Part shown: positions 21,151 through 31,452 of the stretch, in pieces
Numbering within the stretch: the stretch's first letter is position 1
Layout: every line of letters begins with the position of its first letter
Origin: CAZDYI01 sp964509765
GTDB taxonomy: Bacteria; Pseudomonadota; Gammaproteobacteria; Tethybacterales; Tethybacteraceae
Direction of reading: 5' to 3'
Assembly (NCBI GenBank): GCA_964509765.1
Contig: CAZDYI010000105.1
Coordinates: 1-64,000, forward strand
DNA: 64,000 nucleotides
Translations under genes and position numbers: made by a program
The notes under the pieces: generated by a model
Seen by the model: the letters and a program-made list of their open reading frames with translations, nothing else
The model's database searches: none
Told to the model about the DNA's origin: nothing

Positions 21151-22212
21151 ATGAGAACGATGAAGGGCCCGGCGATCTTCCTCGCCCAGTTCGCCGGCGA
21201 CGAGAAGCCGTTCAGCGGCTTCGCGGACATCTGCAAGTGGGCCGCCGGCCTCGGCTACGAGGGCGTCCAGGTCCCGTCCTGGGACGCGAGGCTGTTCGAC
21301 CTGGAGAAGGCGGCCGGGAGCAAGGACTACTGCGACGAGGCCGCGGGGACCGCAAGGGAGGCCGGGGTCGAGATATCCGAGCTGTCCACCCACCTGCAGG
21401 GACAGCTCGTCGCGGTGCACCCGGCGTACGACGAGATGTTCGACGGCTTCGCCCCCGAGGCTGTGCGCGGCAAGCCCGCCGAGCGGCAGAAGTGGGCCGT
21501 CGGGCAGCTGCAGGCCGCGGCAAAGGCGTCGGCGAACCTCGGGCTGTCGGCGCACGCGACGTTCTCCGGCGCGCTCGCCTGGCCGTACGTCTACCCCTGG
21601 CCGCAGCGGCCGGCCGGACTGGTCGAGACCGCCTTCGACGAGCTCGCCAGGCGCTGGAAGCCGATCCTCGACGACTTTGACAAGGCCGGAGTCGACCTCT
21701 GCTACGAGATCCACCCGGGCGAGGACCTGCACGACGGGGTGACCTTCGAGATGTTCCTCGAGCGCGTCGGCGGCCACCCGCGCTGCAACATCCTCTACGA
21801 CCCGAGCCACTTCGTCCTGCAGGCGCTCGACTACATCGACTACATCGACATCTACCACGAGCGGATCAGGATGTTCCACGTCAAGGACGCCGAGCTCAAC
21901 CCGACCGGCCGCCAGGGGGTCTACGGCGGCTACCAGTCCTGGGTCGACCGCGCCGGCAGGTTCAGGTCCCTCGGCGACGGCGAGGTCGACTTCCCGTCGA
22001 TCTTCTCCAAGCTGACCTCCTACGGATTCGACGGCTGGCCCGTGCTCGAGTGGGAGTGCTGCCTCAAGCACCCCGAGGACGGCGCGCGCGAGGGGGCCGA
22101 GTTCATCGCCGACCAGATCATCCGCGTGACCGAGCACGCCTTCGACGACTTCGCCGCAGGCGGCTCGGACGAGGACGCCAACAGGCGCATCCTCGGAATC
22201 GGGGGCAAGTGA
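21151..22212 (+). CDS. Sugar phosphate isomerase/epimerase family TIM-barrel protein
   Basis: This 353-residue xylose isomerase-like TIM-barrel protein has metal-site blocks such as LCYEIHPGEDLHDG, CNILYDPSHFVLQ and MFHVKDAEL, and ends with GWPVLEWECCLK. A strong GGAGG ribosome site lies at 21141-21145. It sits 37 bases after the aldo/keto reductase and 1 base before the next gene. Members isomerise or epimerise sugars and inositol derivatives; the substrate here is unknown. Confidence 0.88.
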   Translation: MRTMKGPAIFLAQFAGDEKPFSGFADICKWAAGLGYEGVQVPSWDARLFDLEKAAGSKDYCDEAAGTAREAGVEISELSTHLQGQLVAVHPAYDEMFDGFAPEAVRGKPAERQKWAVGQLQAAAKASANLGLSAHATFSGALAWPYVYPWPQRPAGLVETAFDELARRWKPILDDFDKAGVDLCYEIHPGEDLHDGVTFEMFLERVGGHPRCNILYDPSHFVLQALDYIDYIDIYHERIRMFHVKDAELNPTGRQGVYGGYQSWVDRAGRFRSLGDGEVDFPSIFSKLTSYGFDGWPVLEWECCLKHPEDGAREGAEFIADQIIRVTEHAFDDFAAGGSDEDANRRILGIGGK

Positions 22213-22213
22213 C

Positions 22214-23377
22214 GTGAGGAGGAGAATCCGCCTCGGGATGGTCGGCGGCGGCCAGGGCTCGCTGATCGGGAACGTCCACCGCATCGCCTCGCGCATCGAC
22301 GACCGCTACGAGCTCGTCGCAGGCGCCCTGTCGTCGGACCCGGCGCGCGCGCTGCAGTCGGCGCTGGACATAGGAATCGACAAGGAGCGCAGCTACGCAG
22401 GCTACGAACAGATGGCCGAGGGGGAGGCGGAGCGCGACGACGGCATCGACGCGGTGAGCATCGTCACGCCGAACCACCTGCACAGCGGCCCGATCGAGAG
22501 CTTCGCCGCGCGCGGCATCCACGTGATCTGCGACAAGCCGCTGTGCGACACGATGGAGAACGCGAGGAAGGCGAAGAAGTCGCTCGAGGACAACAACGTC
22601 TGCTTCCTGCTCACGCACAACTACACCGGCTACCCGCTCGTGCGCGAGGCGCGCGCGATGGTCGCCGCCGGCGAGATCGGCGAGGTCCGCTACGTGCGCG
22701 CGACATACATACAGGGCTGGCTGTCGACGGACGTCGAGAACCAGGGCGTCAAGCAGGCCGAGTGGCGCACGGACCCCAAGCGGAGCGGGCCCGTCGGCTG
22801 CGTCGGCGACATCGGCACGCACGCCTTCCACATCGCCCGCTACGTCACGGGCCTGGAGCTGGAAAGCGTGGCCGCCGACCTCACCTCGTTCGTCCCGGGG
22901 CGCAAGCTCGACGACCACGCGGACATCCTGCTGCGCTACGAAGGCGGCGCCAAGGGCGTCCTGTCCTGCAGCCAGATCAGCCTCGGGCACGAGAACGGGC
23001 TCTCGATCGGGATCTACGGGACCAAGGGCAGCCTGCGCTGGGAGCAGGAGCACCCCAACCAGATGACCGTCTGCACCGGCGGCAACGAGCCGGTCAGGCA
23101 GTACTCGAGGGGGCTGGCCAACCTCGGCCCGTGGGCCGCGGCGGCGACCAGGATACCGCCGGGCCACCCGGAGGGTTACCTCGAGGCCTTCGCGCAGCTC
23201 TACAGCGACGTCGCGGTGCAGATACTCGCGCGGATCAACGGCATCGAGTCGGGGATAGATAACGCCGCCCCGTTCCCCGGCATCGACGACGGGATGGCCG
23301 GCATGGCGTTTTCGGCGGCGGCGCTCGAGTCGTCGAACGGCGGCTCGGCCTGGACGGAGGTCGAGGGGACCGGCTGA
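22214..23377 (+). CDS. Gfo/Idh/MocA-family NAD(P)-dependent oxidoreductase
   Basis: This 387-residue dehydrogenase has an N-terminal Rossmann fold (MVGGGQGSLIGNVHRIA) and the conserved VICDKP motif, equivalent to the family EKP lysine. Its C-terminal sheet domain includes PVGCVGDIGTHAFHIARYVTG. The GTG start is 1 base after the isomerase stop, so the genes are co-translated. With its two neighbours it forms a probable sugar or inositol-type catabolic or interconversion operon. Confidence 0.9.
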   Translation: MRRRIRLGMVGGGQGSLIGNVHRIASRIDDRYELVAGALSSDPARALQSALDIGIDKERSYAGYEQMAEGEAERDDGIDAVSIVTPNHLHSGPIESFAARGIHVICDKPLCDTMENARKAKKSLEDNNVCFLLTHNYTGYPLVREARAMVAAGEIGEVRYVRATYIQGWLSTDVENQGVKQAEWRTDPKRSGPVGCVGDIGTHAFHIARYVTGLELESVAADLTSFVPGRKLDDHADILLRYEGGAKGVLSCSQISLGHENGLSIGIYGTKGSLRWEQEHPNQMTVCTGGNEPVRQYSRGLANLGPWAAAATRIPPGHPEGYLEAFAQLYSDVAVQILARINGIESGIDNAAPFPGIDDGMAGMAFSAAALESSNGGSAWTEVEGTG

Positions 23378-23395
23378 CGTCCCCGCCCGCCCGGT

Positions 23396-23472
<77 letters not shown>

Positions 23473-23498
23473 GCGCGCGCGATCCGGCGCCGCGCTGA

Positions 23499-24222
23499 TT
23501 ATCCCATCGCCAGGCCGCCGTTGACTGGAATCGTCGCGCCCGTGACGTAGGAGGCCTCGTCCGAGACGAGGAAAGAGATGACAGACGCGACCTCCTCGGG
23601 CAGGCCCGTGCGGCCGAGCGGGATGTTCCCGAGCAAGGCCTCGCGGACCTTGTCGCTGATCTTCTCGCGGGTCATGTCGGTGTCGATGTATCCGGGCGCG
23701 ACCGCGTTTACGGTGATCCCGCGGCGCCCGTACTCCCTCGCGAGGGTCCGGACCAGGCCCTCGATGCCGGCCTTGCTCGCGACGTAGTTCGCCTGGCCCG
23801 CGTTGCCGGTCGACGCAACGACCGACGAGAGCATCACGATCCTGCCCCGGCGCGCCTTGGCCATGCCCTGGATGTAGTGCCGCGCAAGGCGGAACGGGTC
23901 GGCGAGGTTGACCTCCAGCACCTCCGACAGCGCATCGTCCTTCATCCTCACGAACAGGCCGTCGCGGCTGATGCCGGCGTTGCACACGAGCGTGTCCGCC
24001 GCCGGCACCGCCTCGGTGAGTCGCGCCAGGTCGCCCGCGTTGCCGGCGCGGTAGGCGTGCCCCTTTCCGGAATGGCCCGCGGCCTTGACCGCCTCCGTGA
24101 CGGCGGCGGCGCCCTCTTCGCTGGTCGCGGTCCCGTGCACCTCGAACCGTTCGCCAAGAGCCTTGATCACGGCGGCCCCGATCCCCCTGCTCGCGCCCGT
24201 GACCAGGGCGACCCTTTTCGCT

Positions 24223-24248
<26 letters not shown>
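23499..24248 (-). CDS. fabG: 3-oxoacyl-[acyl-carrier-protein] reductase
   Basis: This 249-residue short-chain dehydrogenase of fatty acid elongation has the cofactor motif TGASRGIG, CNAGISRDGLF, the catalytic Ser in MLSSVVASTGNAG, Tyr and Lys in NYVASKAG, and APGYIDTDMT. These features are FabG-specific. The ATG at 24248 overlaps the trpG end by 26 bases. In most relatives fabG directly follows fabD; here it lies 5.3 kb away, after trpE and trpG. Confidence 0.92.
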
Positions 24249-24800
<552 letters not shown>

Positions 24801-24804
<4 letters not shown>

Positions 24805-26333
24805 CCTGGACCTCCCGCCTCGGCGATCGCGGCCAGCACCGCCTTGGCCTTGTTGACCGTCTCCCGGTATTCCGCCCCGGGCTCCGAGTCTGCGACCAGC
24901 CCGCCGCCGGCCTGCACCCAGGCCTTGCCGCCCTTGGCCATCATCATCCTGATGGCGATGCAGCTGTCGCTGTTGCCGCCGAAGTCGATGTAGCCGACCA
25001 GCCCGCCGTAGACGTTGCGGCGAACGGACTCGAACCCGTTGATCAGCTGCATGGCGCGCACCTTCGGCGCGCCCGACAGCGTGCCGGCTGGGAACGTCGA
25101 GCGCATCGCGTCGAACAGCGACTTGTCGTCCGCTAGCTCGGCAACCACCTCGGAGGTGATGTGCATGACGTGCGAGTAGTGCTCGACCTCGAGCAGCCTC
25201 TTGATCTCGACGCTGCCTGGCTTGGCGACGCGGCCGAGGTCGTTTCGCACGAGGTCGACGAGCATCCTGTGCTCGGCGCACTCCTTCTCGTCGGCCAGCA
25301 GCTCGCGGGCGAGCCCGGCGTCGCGGGCCGGGTCCCCGGTCCTCGGCCTGGTCCCCGCAAGCGGGCGCATCATCAGCTCGCCGCCCTCGCAGCGGAGCTG
25401 GGTCTCAGGCGACGAGCCGACCGCATCGAAGTCGCCGAACCTCAGGGCGAACATGTACGAGGAGGGGTTGAGCTTGCGCAGCGAGCGGTAGACGTCGAGC
25501 GGGGTGGCCTTGAGCGGCATCGAGTAGCGTCTTGAGGGAACGACCTGGAAGACGTCGCCGGCGCGGATGCGCTCCTTCGCCCGCTCAACGATGTCGCAGT
25601 AGCAGGACTCGTCGCAGTTGCTCTCAAGCCCTGCCGGAAGCGAGTCGCCCTGCTCGAACAGCCCGTCGAAGTCGACCTCGCTGAGCTCCGCAGGGCGCAG
25701 GTGCCTCGAGGCGAACTCACGCGCCTCCTCCACCAGCCTCTCGTACAGCACACTTGCTTTCTCGCCTTCAGTCTCTTCGGGAAGCAAGCACTTGCTGACC
25801 AGGATCTCCGAGTGGAGGTGGTCGAAGCAGACCACGTGGTCCGTGAGCATCCACGCCATCTCGGGCACAGACAATTCGTCGGGCAGCATATCGCCGACCG
25901 GCTCGAAGTAGTGCACGCAGTCGTACCCGAGGTACCCGACCACGCCGCCGACCAGAGGAGGCAGCGCGAGGCTGTCCGGCCACTTGGCCCGGTAGCCTTG
26001 CATGCGCCCTTCCAGCTCGGCCAGGGGATCGTCGCAGTCGAGGCTCTCGATCTCCTTCCCTGCGCCGTCGGTAGTGACGAACCTGCCGTCCCTGCACTCG
26101 AAGACCTTCCTGGGCGAGGCGCCCATGAAGCTGTAGCGGCCGAGCCTGACCCCGGTCTCGACACTCTCGAGAAAGAAGGCGTGAGGGCTTGCCGAGCGCA
26201 GGTTCGAATAGACCGACACAGGCGTGTGCAGGTCGTTGGGCAGCCGCACGACGAAGGGAACCGGCCCTCCGGCGCATGCCTCGACCAGCCCGGCGAATTC
26301 GCCTTCGGTGGGGTTGACGGCGTTGAGGGACAT
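24801..26333 (-). CDS. trpE: Anthranilate synthase component I
   Basis: This 510-residue chorismate-utilising enzyme starts tryptophan synthesis. The N-terminal feedback site FFLESVETGVRLGRYSFMG is of TrpE type. The catalytic part shows AGDVFQVVPSRR, LRFGDFDAVGSSPE, MRPLAGTRPRTGD, ECAEHRMLVDLVRNDLGRV and AGTLSGAPKVRAMQLI. It is co-translated with trpG. Its 5' side borders an AT-rich island; no Trp-codon leader peptide was found upstream. Confidence 0.95.
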
Positions 26334-26496
26334 GAATCAGATTCGATTTGCAATCATGAATTGCCTGGCATCGTGAAAAAGCTCATCCGAGGCAACAGCG
26401 CTCTGCAGACGCCAGTCGGATATTGCGTCGTTTCAAGCAACACTGGATATTTTCCCACGAACAGACCTGATTCTGTCATGGCTATACATTCCGCTA

Positions 26497-26514
26497 CCTG
26501 CCTCGTCAGGCAGG
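26497..26514. repeat. Perfect 7-bp inverted repeat in the trpE/ankyrin gap
   Basis: CCTGCCT and AGGCAGG are separated by CGTC in an otherwise AT-rich 218-base gap (26334-26551). A run of A follows on the plus strand, so it does not read as a terminator for the minus-strand ankyrin gene. It could be a regulatory or insertion scar element. Nothing else is recognised in this gap. Confidence 0.4.
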
Positions 26515-26551
26515 AAAAACACGTAACGAAGCGATTCCTAATCCTTGGAAA

Positions 26552-28144
26552 CTAGTACCAGCTGCCAAACCAGCGAAACAATCTGCCAGCCAAAGGAGCT
26601 GTCCAAGAAATGATACGCATAACCGTAGCATCTTTGTTTCCGAACAGCTTCAAACACACCTCCCTCATTGGCAAGTCTCCCTCAACTGGTTCGTCGCGGG
26701 TTGCTCCGTGCTTTATCAGCAAATCCTCGGTTGAATTATTCCGGAGGCATTCCGTATATTCCAATGCTGACTTGCCGACATAGTTTCTGACGCTCACGTT
26801 TGCGCCGTTTTCGATCAGCATAGATGCAGTCCTGTCATAGCCATAGAACGCTGCGTAGTGCAACGGTGTTGATCCGGTCACGTCCCTGGAATTTGGATCA
26901 GCTCCGTATTCAAGCATTCTTCTCACTCTGTCCACATCGTTGAACTGATCAACGGCAAGGTGAAGAATAGTCGCATCATTGGAAAGCTTCGCATTCAAGT
27001 CTGCACCACCTTCCACCAATGCAGCCACAATGTCAGGATCGCCTGTAAGGGGCCGAAGGGAAAAAAACAACGGAGTCTGACGCCGATCTAATTTACCTGG
27101 CTCAGTCTGTTTAATTCCTAGGCTTGGCGGTACAAGTCTTACGACGCGGCTAGCCGAGAATGTCAAGGGTGCGGCAGAAATTTTCCCGACCTCAGTTTTG
27201 ATCTTGCGGTCAGGATCCGCCCCGGCGTCCATCAATCTTGATGCAACGGCTGGATATTTTCCCATCACTGCATATTGCAATGGCGTGTATCCATACCCGT
27301 TCACCTCGTCAACGTCTGTAATCCCTGAATCAAGCAACAAAGAAACCACCTCATCTTGGCCGTGAGACGCCGCGATATGAAGAGGAGTTGACTTGACCCT
27401 GCCTTCGTGCTCGGGGTCCGCGCCCTCAGCCAGCAATAACTTGATCACCTCGACATTGCCGAATTGTGAAGCCGGGTACATCGGAGAAATCGCCGGGTGA
27501 AGCCCGCCTACCCTGCCATCGACATCAGCTCCTTCGGACAGCAATACACCAGCGGCATCAACATGATTGTTCCATGCAGCCGCAAACAGCGGCGTTCTTC
27601 CATCCTCGTGAACTCCGTTTACACTCGCTCCAGCATCAATCAGAAATTTCACAAGATCCGCGTTACCTGAATCTGCCGCTTTGAACAATGGCGTGTCCCT
27701 GTTGTGGTCAACCTTGTCCGCATCTGCGCCAGCATCGATTAATTCTTCAACAATATCGAGATGTCCATGGAACGCAGCAGCATGCAAAGGTGTCTGACCG
27801 CGATTTGTCAGACTGTCAACAGTTGCTCCAGCATCAAGCAAAATCCTCACAGATTCAACTGACCCCGATGATGCGGCTTCATGGAGCGGGGTCAGGCCAT
27901 AAATGCTGTCTGAAGCATCTATGTCCTCACCCGCAGCAATCAGTTTTGAGACTCTCTGGGCGTCCCCCTCCCTCGATGCAACGTTCAAGGGCAAGGAAAT
28001 GTCCGACAGCTTCTTTTCAACCCAGGCCGCAGAGTCATCCACTAAGTCAGAAACTGTCTGGCTCAGGAACAGAGCCAGCAATGTCGGGAAAGCCATCATT
28101 GCCACTGACGCCGCAGTCCACCGAACCACGTTCACTGCTCTCAT
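26552..28144 (-). CDS. Ankyrin-repeat protein with N-terminal membrane anchor
   Basis: This 530-residue protein has a hydrophobic segment at about 10-32 (probable signal anchor or signal peptide). Many ankyrin repeats follow, seen as TPLHEAASSGSVESVRILLDAGA, TPLHAAAFHGHLDIVEELIDAGA, TPLHIAASHG and TPLHYAAFYG type units with GADPN/GASVN turns. A non-repeat stretch near 330-370 breaks the array. The protein probably acts in the periplasm or at the membrane by binding other proteins. Codon use and base composition are clearly more AT-rich than the neighbours, suggesting transfer. The function is unknown. Confidence 0.88.
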   Translation of the reverse strand: MRAVNVVRWTAASVAMMAFPTLLALFLSQTVSDLVDDSAAWVEKKLSDISLPLNVASREGDAQRVSKLIAAGEDIDASDSIYGLTPLHEAASSGSVESVRILLDAGATVDSLTNRGQTPLHAAAFHGHLDIVEELIDAGADADKVDHNRDTPLFKAADSGNADLVKFLIDAGASVNGVHEDGRTPLFAAAWNNHVDAAGVLLSEGADVDGRVGGLHPAISPMYPASQFGNVEVIKLLLAEGADPEHEGRVKSTPLHIAASHGQDEVVSLLLDSGITDVDEVNGYGYTPLQYAVMGKYPAVASRLMDAGADPDRKIKTEVGKISAAPLTFSASRVVRLVPPSLGIKQTEPGKLDRRQTPLFFSLRPLTGDPDIVAALVEGGADLNAKLSNDATILHLAVDQFNDVDRVRRMLEYGADPNSRDVTGSTPLHYAAFYGYDRTASMLIENGANVSVRNYVGKSALEYTECLRNNSTEDLLIKHGATRDEPVEGDLPMREVCLKLFGNKDATVMRIISWTAPLAGRLFRWFGSWY

Positions 28145-28240
28145 CGTATCCAGATTTTATCTGTTGGCTGTTGCTCGATTTCAGCATGCAGGAGCTCATG
28201 CATTCGTGAGTGCGTTCTGAATTACCGGTTATTGAAATGC

Positions 28241-28246
28241 GATAAT
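28241..28246 (+). promoter_or_regulatory. Possible extended -10 (TGC-GATAAT) for the DUF898 gene
   Basis: TGC directly before GATAAT fits an extended -10 element 13 bases before the ATG at 28260. It lies in the 115-base divergent gap shared with the ankyrin gene. A TAAAAT on the minus strand at 28154-28159 may serve the ankyrin gene. Confidence 0.35.
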
Positions 28247-28259
28247 ACCAATTGACTCG

Positions 28260-29492
28260 ATGTCACAAGACAGTTCAATTGCCCTCGCTCCAGCGGCTGA
28301 AGTCCGCGAAGTTGGCGAGCATGCCAACACATTCAAAGAGGCCTTGGCTGAAGCCAACGGCACAGGCGAAACTCTCCCCCTGCGTTTTTCCTTCAAGGGG
28401 GCAACATCGGATTACTTCAGGATTTTCTACGTAAACCTGTTTCTGACGCTGGTCACTTTAGGAATATATTCGGCTTGGGCCAAAGTCCGCAGCAGGAAGT
28501 TTTTCTATGGCAACCTTTACCTAGGCGGACACAACATGGATTTCGACGCTCGTCCACTGTCAATCCTCACCGCGCGAATCATTGTTGTAGTGGCAATTGC
28601 CGCATTGCTGTTCAGCGAGGACCTACTGGCCCTTGTCTGGGAAGGTATCGGCGCGATGACTCTGTTGTTGCTGTTTCTGATTCCTTTCGCTTTGGTCCGC
28701 GGGCGCTCATTCAACGCCCGTCACACAGTCCACCGATCAGTACGCTTCAGGTATGTCAAGAACTACAGGCCCTCGTATTGGCTGTATATCCTGTACTACC
28801 TGTTTGCCTGGATAATTCTGACAGTGTCTTACTCGCGGCAGCAGTTTGACGAATCAAACCAATTTCTGAATTTGTTGTATTGGCTAGCTCTTGCTTACTG
28901 GATTCTGCTTTTTCCCTTCTATCATTACATGCGTCACAAAATCCTTGTCAACCAATTCTGTTTCGGCAAGCTCGAAATGACATACCATGCACGAGCAAGG
29001 AGTTACTACAGGCACTTATTCGCAACATTGCTCTGGTCCGCTCCTGCTTTTTTTCTGATTGTAATTGCTTGGTTCGCCGTGACGCTTTCGTTCGAGCCTA
29101 CAGAATTCAGGCGTTTGCTTGCTGTGCTGGCAATTCCGTTGCTGGGTCTGTTTCTGATAATGTCTACCATCGGAGCGTATCGCTCACGAATACTTCCGCT
29201 CTTTTACTCTTCCATAAGGCTGAGCGACGGAAGCACCTTGTTGTGCTCGATGAATTCCAGAACGTACCTGTACAAGTATTTCGTGGTCAACTTGTTTGTG
29301 GTCTTCATGTCGCTTGGAATATTATTGCCATGGGCCAGGGTGCGCTCATGGCGGTACGTAACGGAGAGCCTGTCAATAATTCCCTCTTCCGAGACCGCAG
29401 CAATCCTTGCGTCGAAACAAGAGTCGCTCGGGCCGCTCGGAGAGGAGTTTACAGATGTCCAAGATTTCGATTTGGACTTTGGATTCATCTGA
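28260..29492 (+). CDS. DUF898 / YjgN-family inner-membrane protein
   Basis: This 410-residue protein has about nine hydrophobic segments. It shows the repeated family signature twice: FRIFYVNLFLTLVTLGIYSAWAKVRSR near 55-81 and YKYFVVNLFVVFMSLGILLPWARVRSW near 339-365. These match DUF898 (YjgN-like), a family of unknown function. In other genomes these genes often neighbour an M48 protease; here the neighbour is an ankyrin protein. It belongs to the AT-rich island and ends 100 bases before the fabD stop. Confidence 0.88.
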   Translation: MSQDSSIALAPAAEVREVGEHANTFKEALAEANGTGETLPLRFSFKGATSDYFRIFYVNLFLTLVTLGIYSAWAKVRSRKFFYGNLYLGGHNMDFDARPLSILTARIIVVVAIAALLFSEDLLALVWEGIGAMTLLLLFLIPFALVRGRSFNARHTVHRSVRFRYVKNYRPSYWLYILYYLFAWIILTVSYSRQQFDESNQFLNLLYWLALAYWILLFPFYHYMRHKILVNQFCFGKLEMTYHARARSYYRHLFATLLWSAPAFFLIVIAWFAVTLSFEPTEFRRLLAVLAIPLLGLFLIMSTIGAYRSRILPLFYSSIRLSDGSTLLCSMNSRTYLYKYFVVNLFVVFMSLGILLPWARVRSWRYVTESLSIIPSSETAAILASKQESLGPLGEEFTDVQDFDLDFGFI

Positions 29493-29593
29493 TCACCGAT
29501 GAAACTCAGTGATGTAGGCGAATCACATGTTCATTCGTAAAACTGAATTGAAGATTTTGTTCGAGCAATGCTATTTCTGTGATCTGGTTACGT

Positions 29594-30502
29594 TTAAGAA
29601 ACAGAAAGGACTCCAATTGAATCAGCGTTAGACAAGCTGTGGCAACTGCCGGGTTCAATGATCCGCCTGTTGAGGGCATGAAGCACCCCTGACGGGCCGC
29701 ACTCAGCAATGCTATCCGAACTGCTGGCCATGGCGTTGACGCATACAACCCAGTTCACCGGCTCGGTCAACTGCGCGACGAGATTCTTCCTGATTGCATC
29801 CGGTTCGCGCGCGGCGACTCCGGTTGCGTTTTGCACGACCGGAATGCCGCACTCGAGAACTTCAAAGACTTCAAGTTCCTTTTGAAGCGCGTCTGCCGCC
29901 GGTTGCATCAGCGGACAGTGCGACGGAACCTCCACCGCAAGCGGCACGGCCCTCTTGGCCCCCTCTTCCCTGCACCGATCGGCCGCAACGTCAACCTTCT
30001 CGGCAAGGCCTGAGATCACCACCTGGCCGGGTGCGTTGATGTTTGCAGGCCACGCGCCCTCGCCGACTTCGTCGCAAGCTTTTTTCACCTGTCCTTCATC
30101 GAGGCCGAGTATCGCCGTCATCCTTCCGACTCCCTTGGGCACGGCCTCCAGCATGGCGTCGGCGCGCTTGCGAACCAGCCGGACAGCATCGGCGAAGCCG
30201 AGCGCGCCCGCGCAGACCAAGGCGGAGTACTCACCGAGGCTGTGACCTGCCATGACCGTCGGCTTCGGGCCGCCGGCTTCGATCCACGCCCTGTATGTTC
30301 CGACCCCCGCTGCAAGCAGCGCCGGCTGCGCGTTGCGCGTCTCGTTGATCCCGTCGCCCTCGCTGATTCCGACGAGGTCCTCGCCGAGAACCTCCGAAGC
30401 CTCCTTTGCCGCCGCGACGACCTGCTCCGGCACGCCTGCGGCAGAAAACATCCCCTTTTTCTGCGAGCCCTGCCCTGGAAAGGCAAAGGCCCACCCGGTC
30501 AC
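29594..30502 (-). CDS. fabD: Malonyl-CoA:ACP transacylase
   Basis: This 302-residue enzyme loads malonate onto ACP. The oxyanion block FPGQGSQKKGM, the nucleophile Ser88 in GHSLGEYSAL, the catalytic His195 in VPSHCPLM and NAQPALLAAG are all present. The GTG start overlaps the fabH stop by 4 bases. The last 20 or so residues are encoded in AT-rich sequence like the adjacent island, so the 3' end may have been altered by the insertion. The gene normally continues into fabG, which is displaced here. Confidence 0.93.
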   Translation of the reverse strand: MTGWAFAFPGQGSQKKGMFSAAGVPEQVVAAAKEASEVLGEDLVGISEGDGINETRNAQPALLAAGVGTYRAWIEAGGPKPTVMAGHSLGEYSALVCAGALGFADAVRLVRKRADAMLEAVPKGVGRMTAILGLDEGQVKKACDEVGEGAWPANINAPGQVVISGLAEKVDVAADRCREEGAKRAVPLAVEVPSHCPLMQPAADALQKELEVFEVLECGIPVVQNATGVAAREPDAIRKNLVAQLTEPVNWVVCVNAMASSSDSIAECGPSGVLHALNRRIIEPGSCHSLSNADSIGVLSVS

Positions 30503-31452
30503 GCCCGCCACAGCGCCGACCCCCACGTAAGGCCGCCGCCGACCGCCGACAGCATCACCCACTCTCCCGGCTTGATCCGCTCCCAGATGCTCTCGAGCGC
30601 AAGGGGAACCGACGCCGCGGACGTGTTCGCGTGGTCTGTGACAGTTCGGACGACCTTCTCCTGGTCCACGCCCATCCGCGATGCAAGCGTGTCCAGGATC
30701 CGCAGGTTCGCCTGGTGCGGAACCAGCCAGTCGATGTCGGAAACCTCGATGCCCGCCTCCTCGCACGCCTTCCTGGCGGAGCGCTCCATCGCGGATATGG
30801 CAAGCTTGTACACCTTCGGCCCGTCCATGCGGAAGAAGCCGTCGCCGACTATCTCGTTCTTGGCAACGTGCCCCTTCATCGTGATCACGTCGGCCAGGCT
30901 TCCGTCGGCGCCGAGGTTCACCGCGGCGATTCCTGGCTTGTCGCTAGCGGCGATCACTGCGGCGCCGGCCCCGTCGCCGAACAGGATGCATGTCGAGCGG
31001 TCGTCGAAGTCGAGCACCCGCGAGTAGATCTCCGCGCCGACGAGAAGAATCCGTTCGTACTTCTCCGACCTGACCAGCGCGTCAGCGAGCTCAAGCCCGT
31101 ACAAAAACCCGCTGCAAACCGCCTGCACGTCGAGCGCCGGGCACCCGTCCGATCCGAGCATCCCCTGCAGCAGGCATGCGGTAGAGGGCATGAAGCGGTC
31201 GGGAGTAGTCGTTGCAAACAGGATCAGGTCAACGTCCGCGGCCTTCATCCCGGCCATCTCCATCGCGCCCTGCGCCGCAGGCAGGGCAAGCTCGGCAACC
31301 TGCGTGCCGGGCTCGACGAACCTGCGGGTCTTGATCCCTGTCCTAGACGAGATCCACTCCTCGCTCGTGTCGAGGTATTCCGAGAAGAAGTCGTTCCCCA
31401 CCACCCTCTCCGGCAGGGAGGTCCCGATGCCGGTTATGGTGGAGTGGGTCAA
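30499..31452 (-). CDS. fabH: 3-oxoacyl-ACP synthase III
   Basis: This 317-residue condensing enzyme starts fatty acid synthesis from acetyl-CoA and malonyl-ACP. The catalytic triad is Cys113 in VQAVCSGF, His in LVPHQANLRI and Asn in DHANTSAAS. The start is TTG overlapping the plsX stop (TTGA), giving the standard N-terminus STITGIGTSLPERV. It lies in the plsX-fabH-fabD operon. Confidence 0.95.
   Translation of the reverse strand: MTHSTITGIGTSLPERVVGNDFFSEYLDTSEEWISSRTGIKTRRFVEPGTQVAELALPAAQGAMEMAGMKAADVDLILFATTTPDRFMPSTACLLQGMLGSDGCPALDVQAVCSGFLYGLELADALVRSEKYERILLVGAEIYSRVLDFDDRSTCILFGDGAGAAVIAASDKPGIAAVNLGADGSLADVITMKGHVAKNEIVGDGFFRMDGPKVYKLAISAMERSARKACEEAGIEVSDIDWLVPHQANLRILDTLASRMGVDQEKVVRTVTDHANTSAASVPLALESIWERIKPGEWVMLSAVGGGLTWGSALWRA

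Noticed and set aside
26354..26479. Short minus-strand frame (41 codons) ahead of trpE, considered as a trp leader peptide
   Set aside because: It has no tryptophan codons and no attenuator-like hairpin followed by a T-run was found.
26552..28144. Direct DNA repeats or a CRISPR-like array in the ankyrin gene
   Set aside because: The repeats are at protein level (ankyrin units) with divergent DNA; there are no regular spacers.
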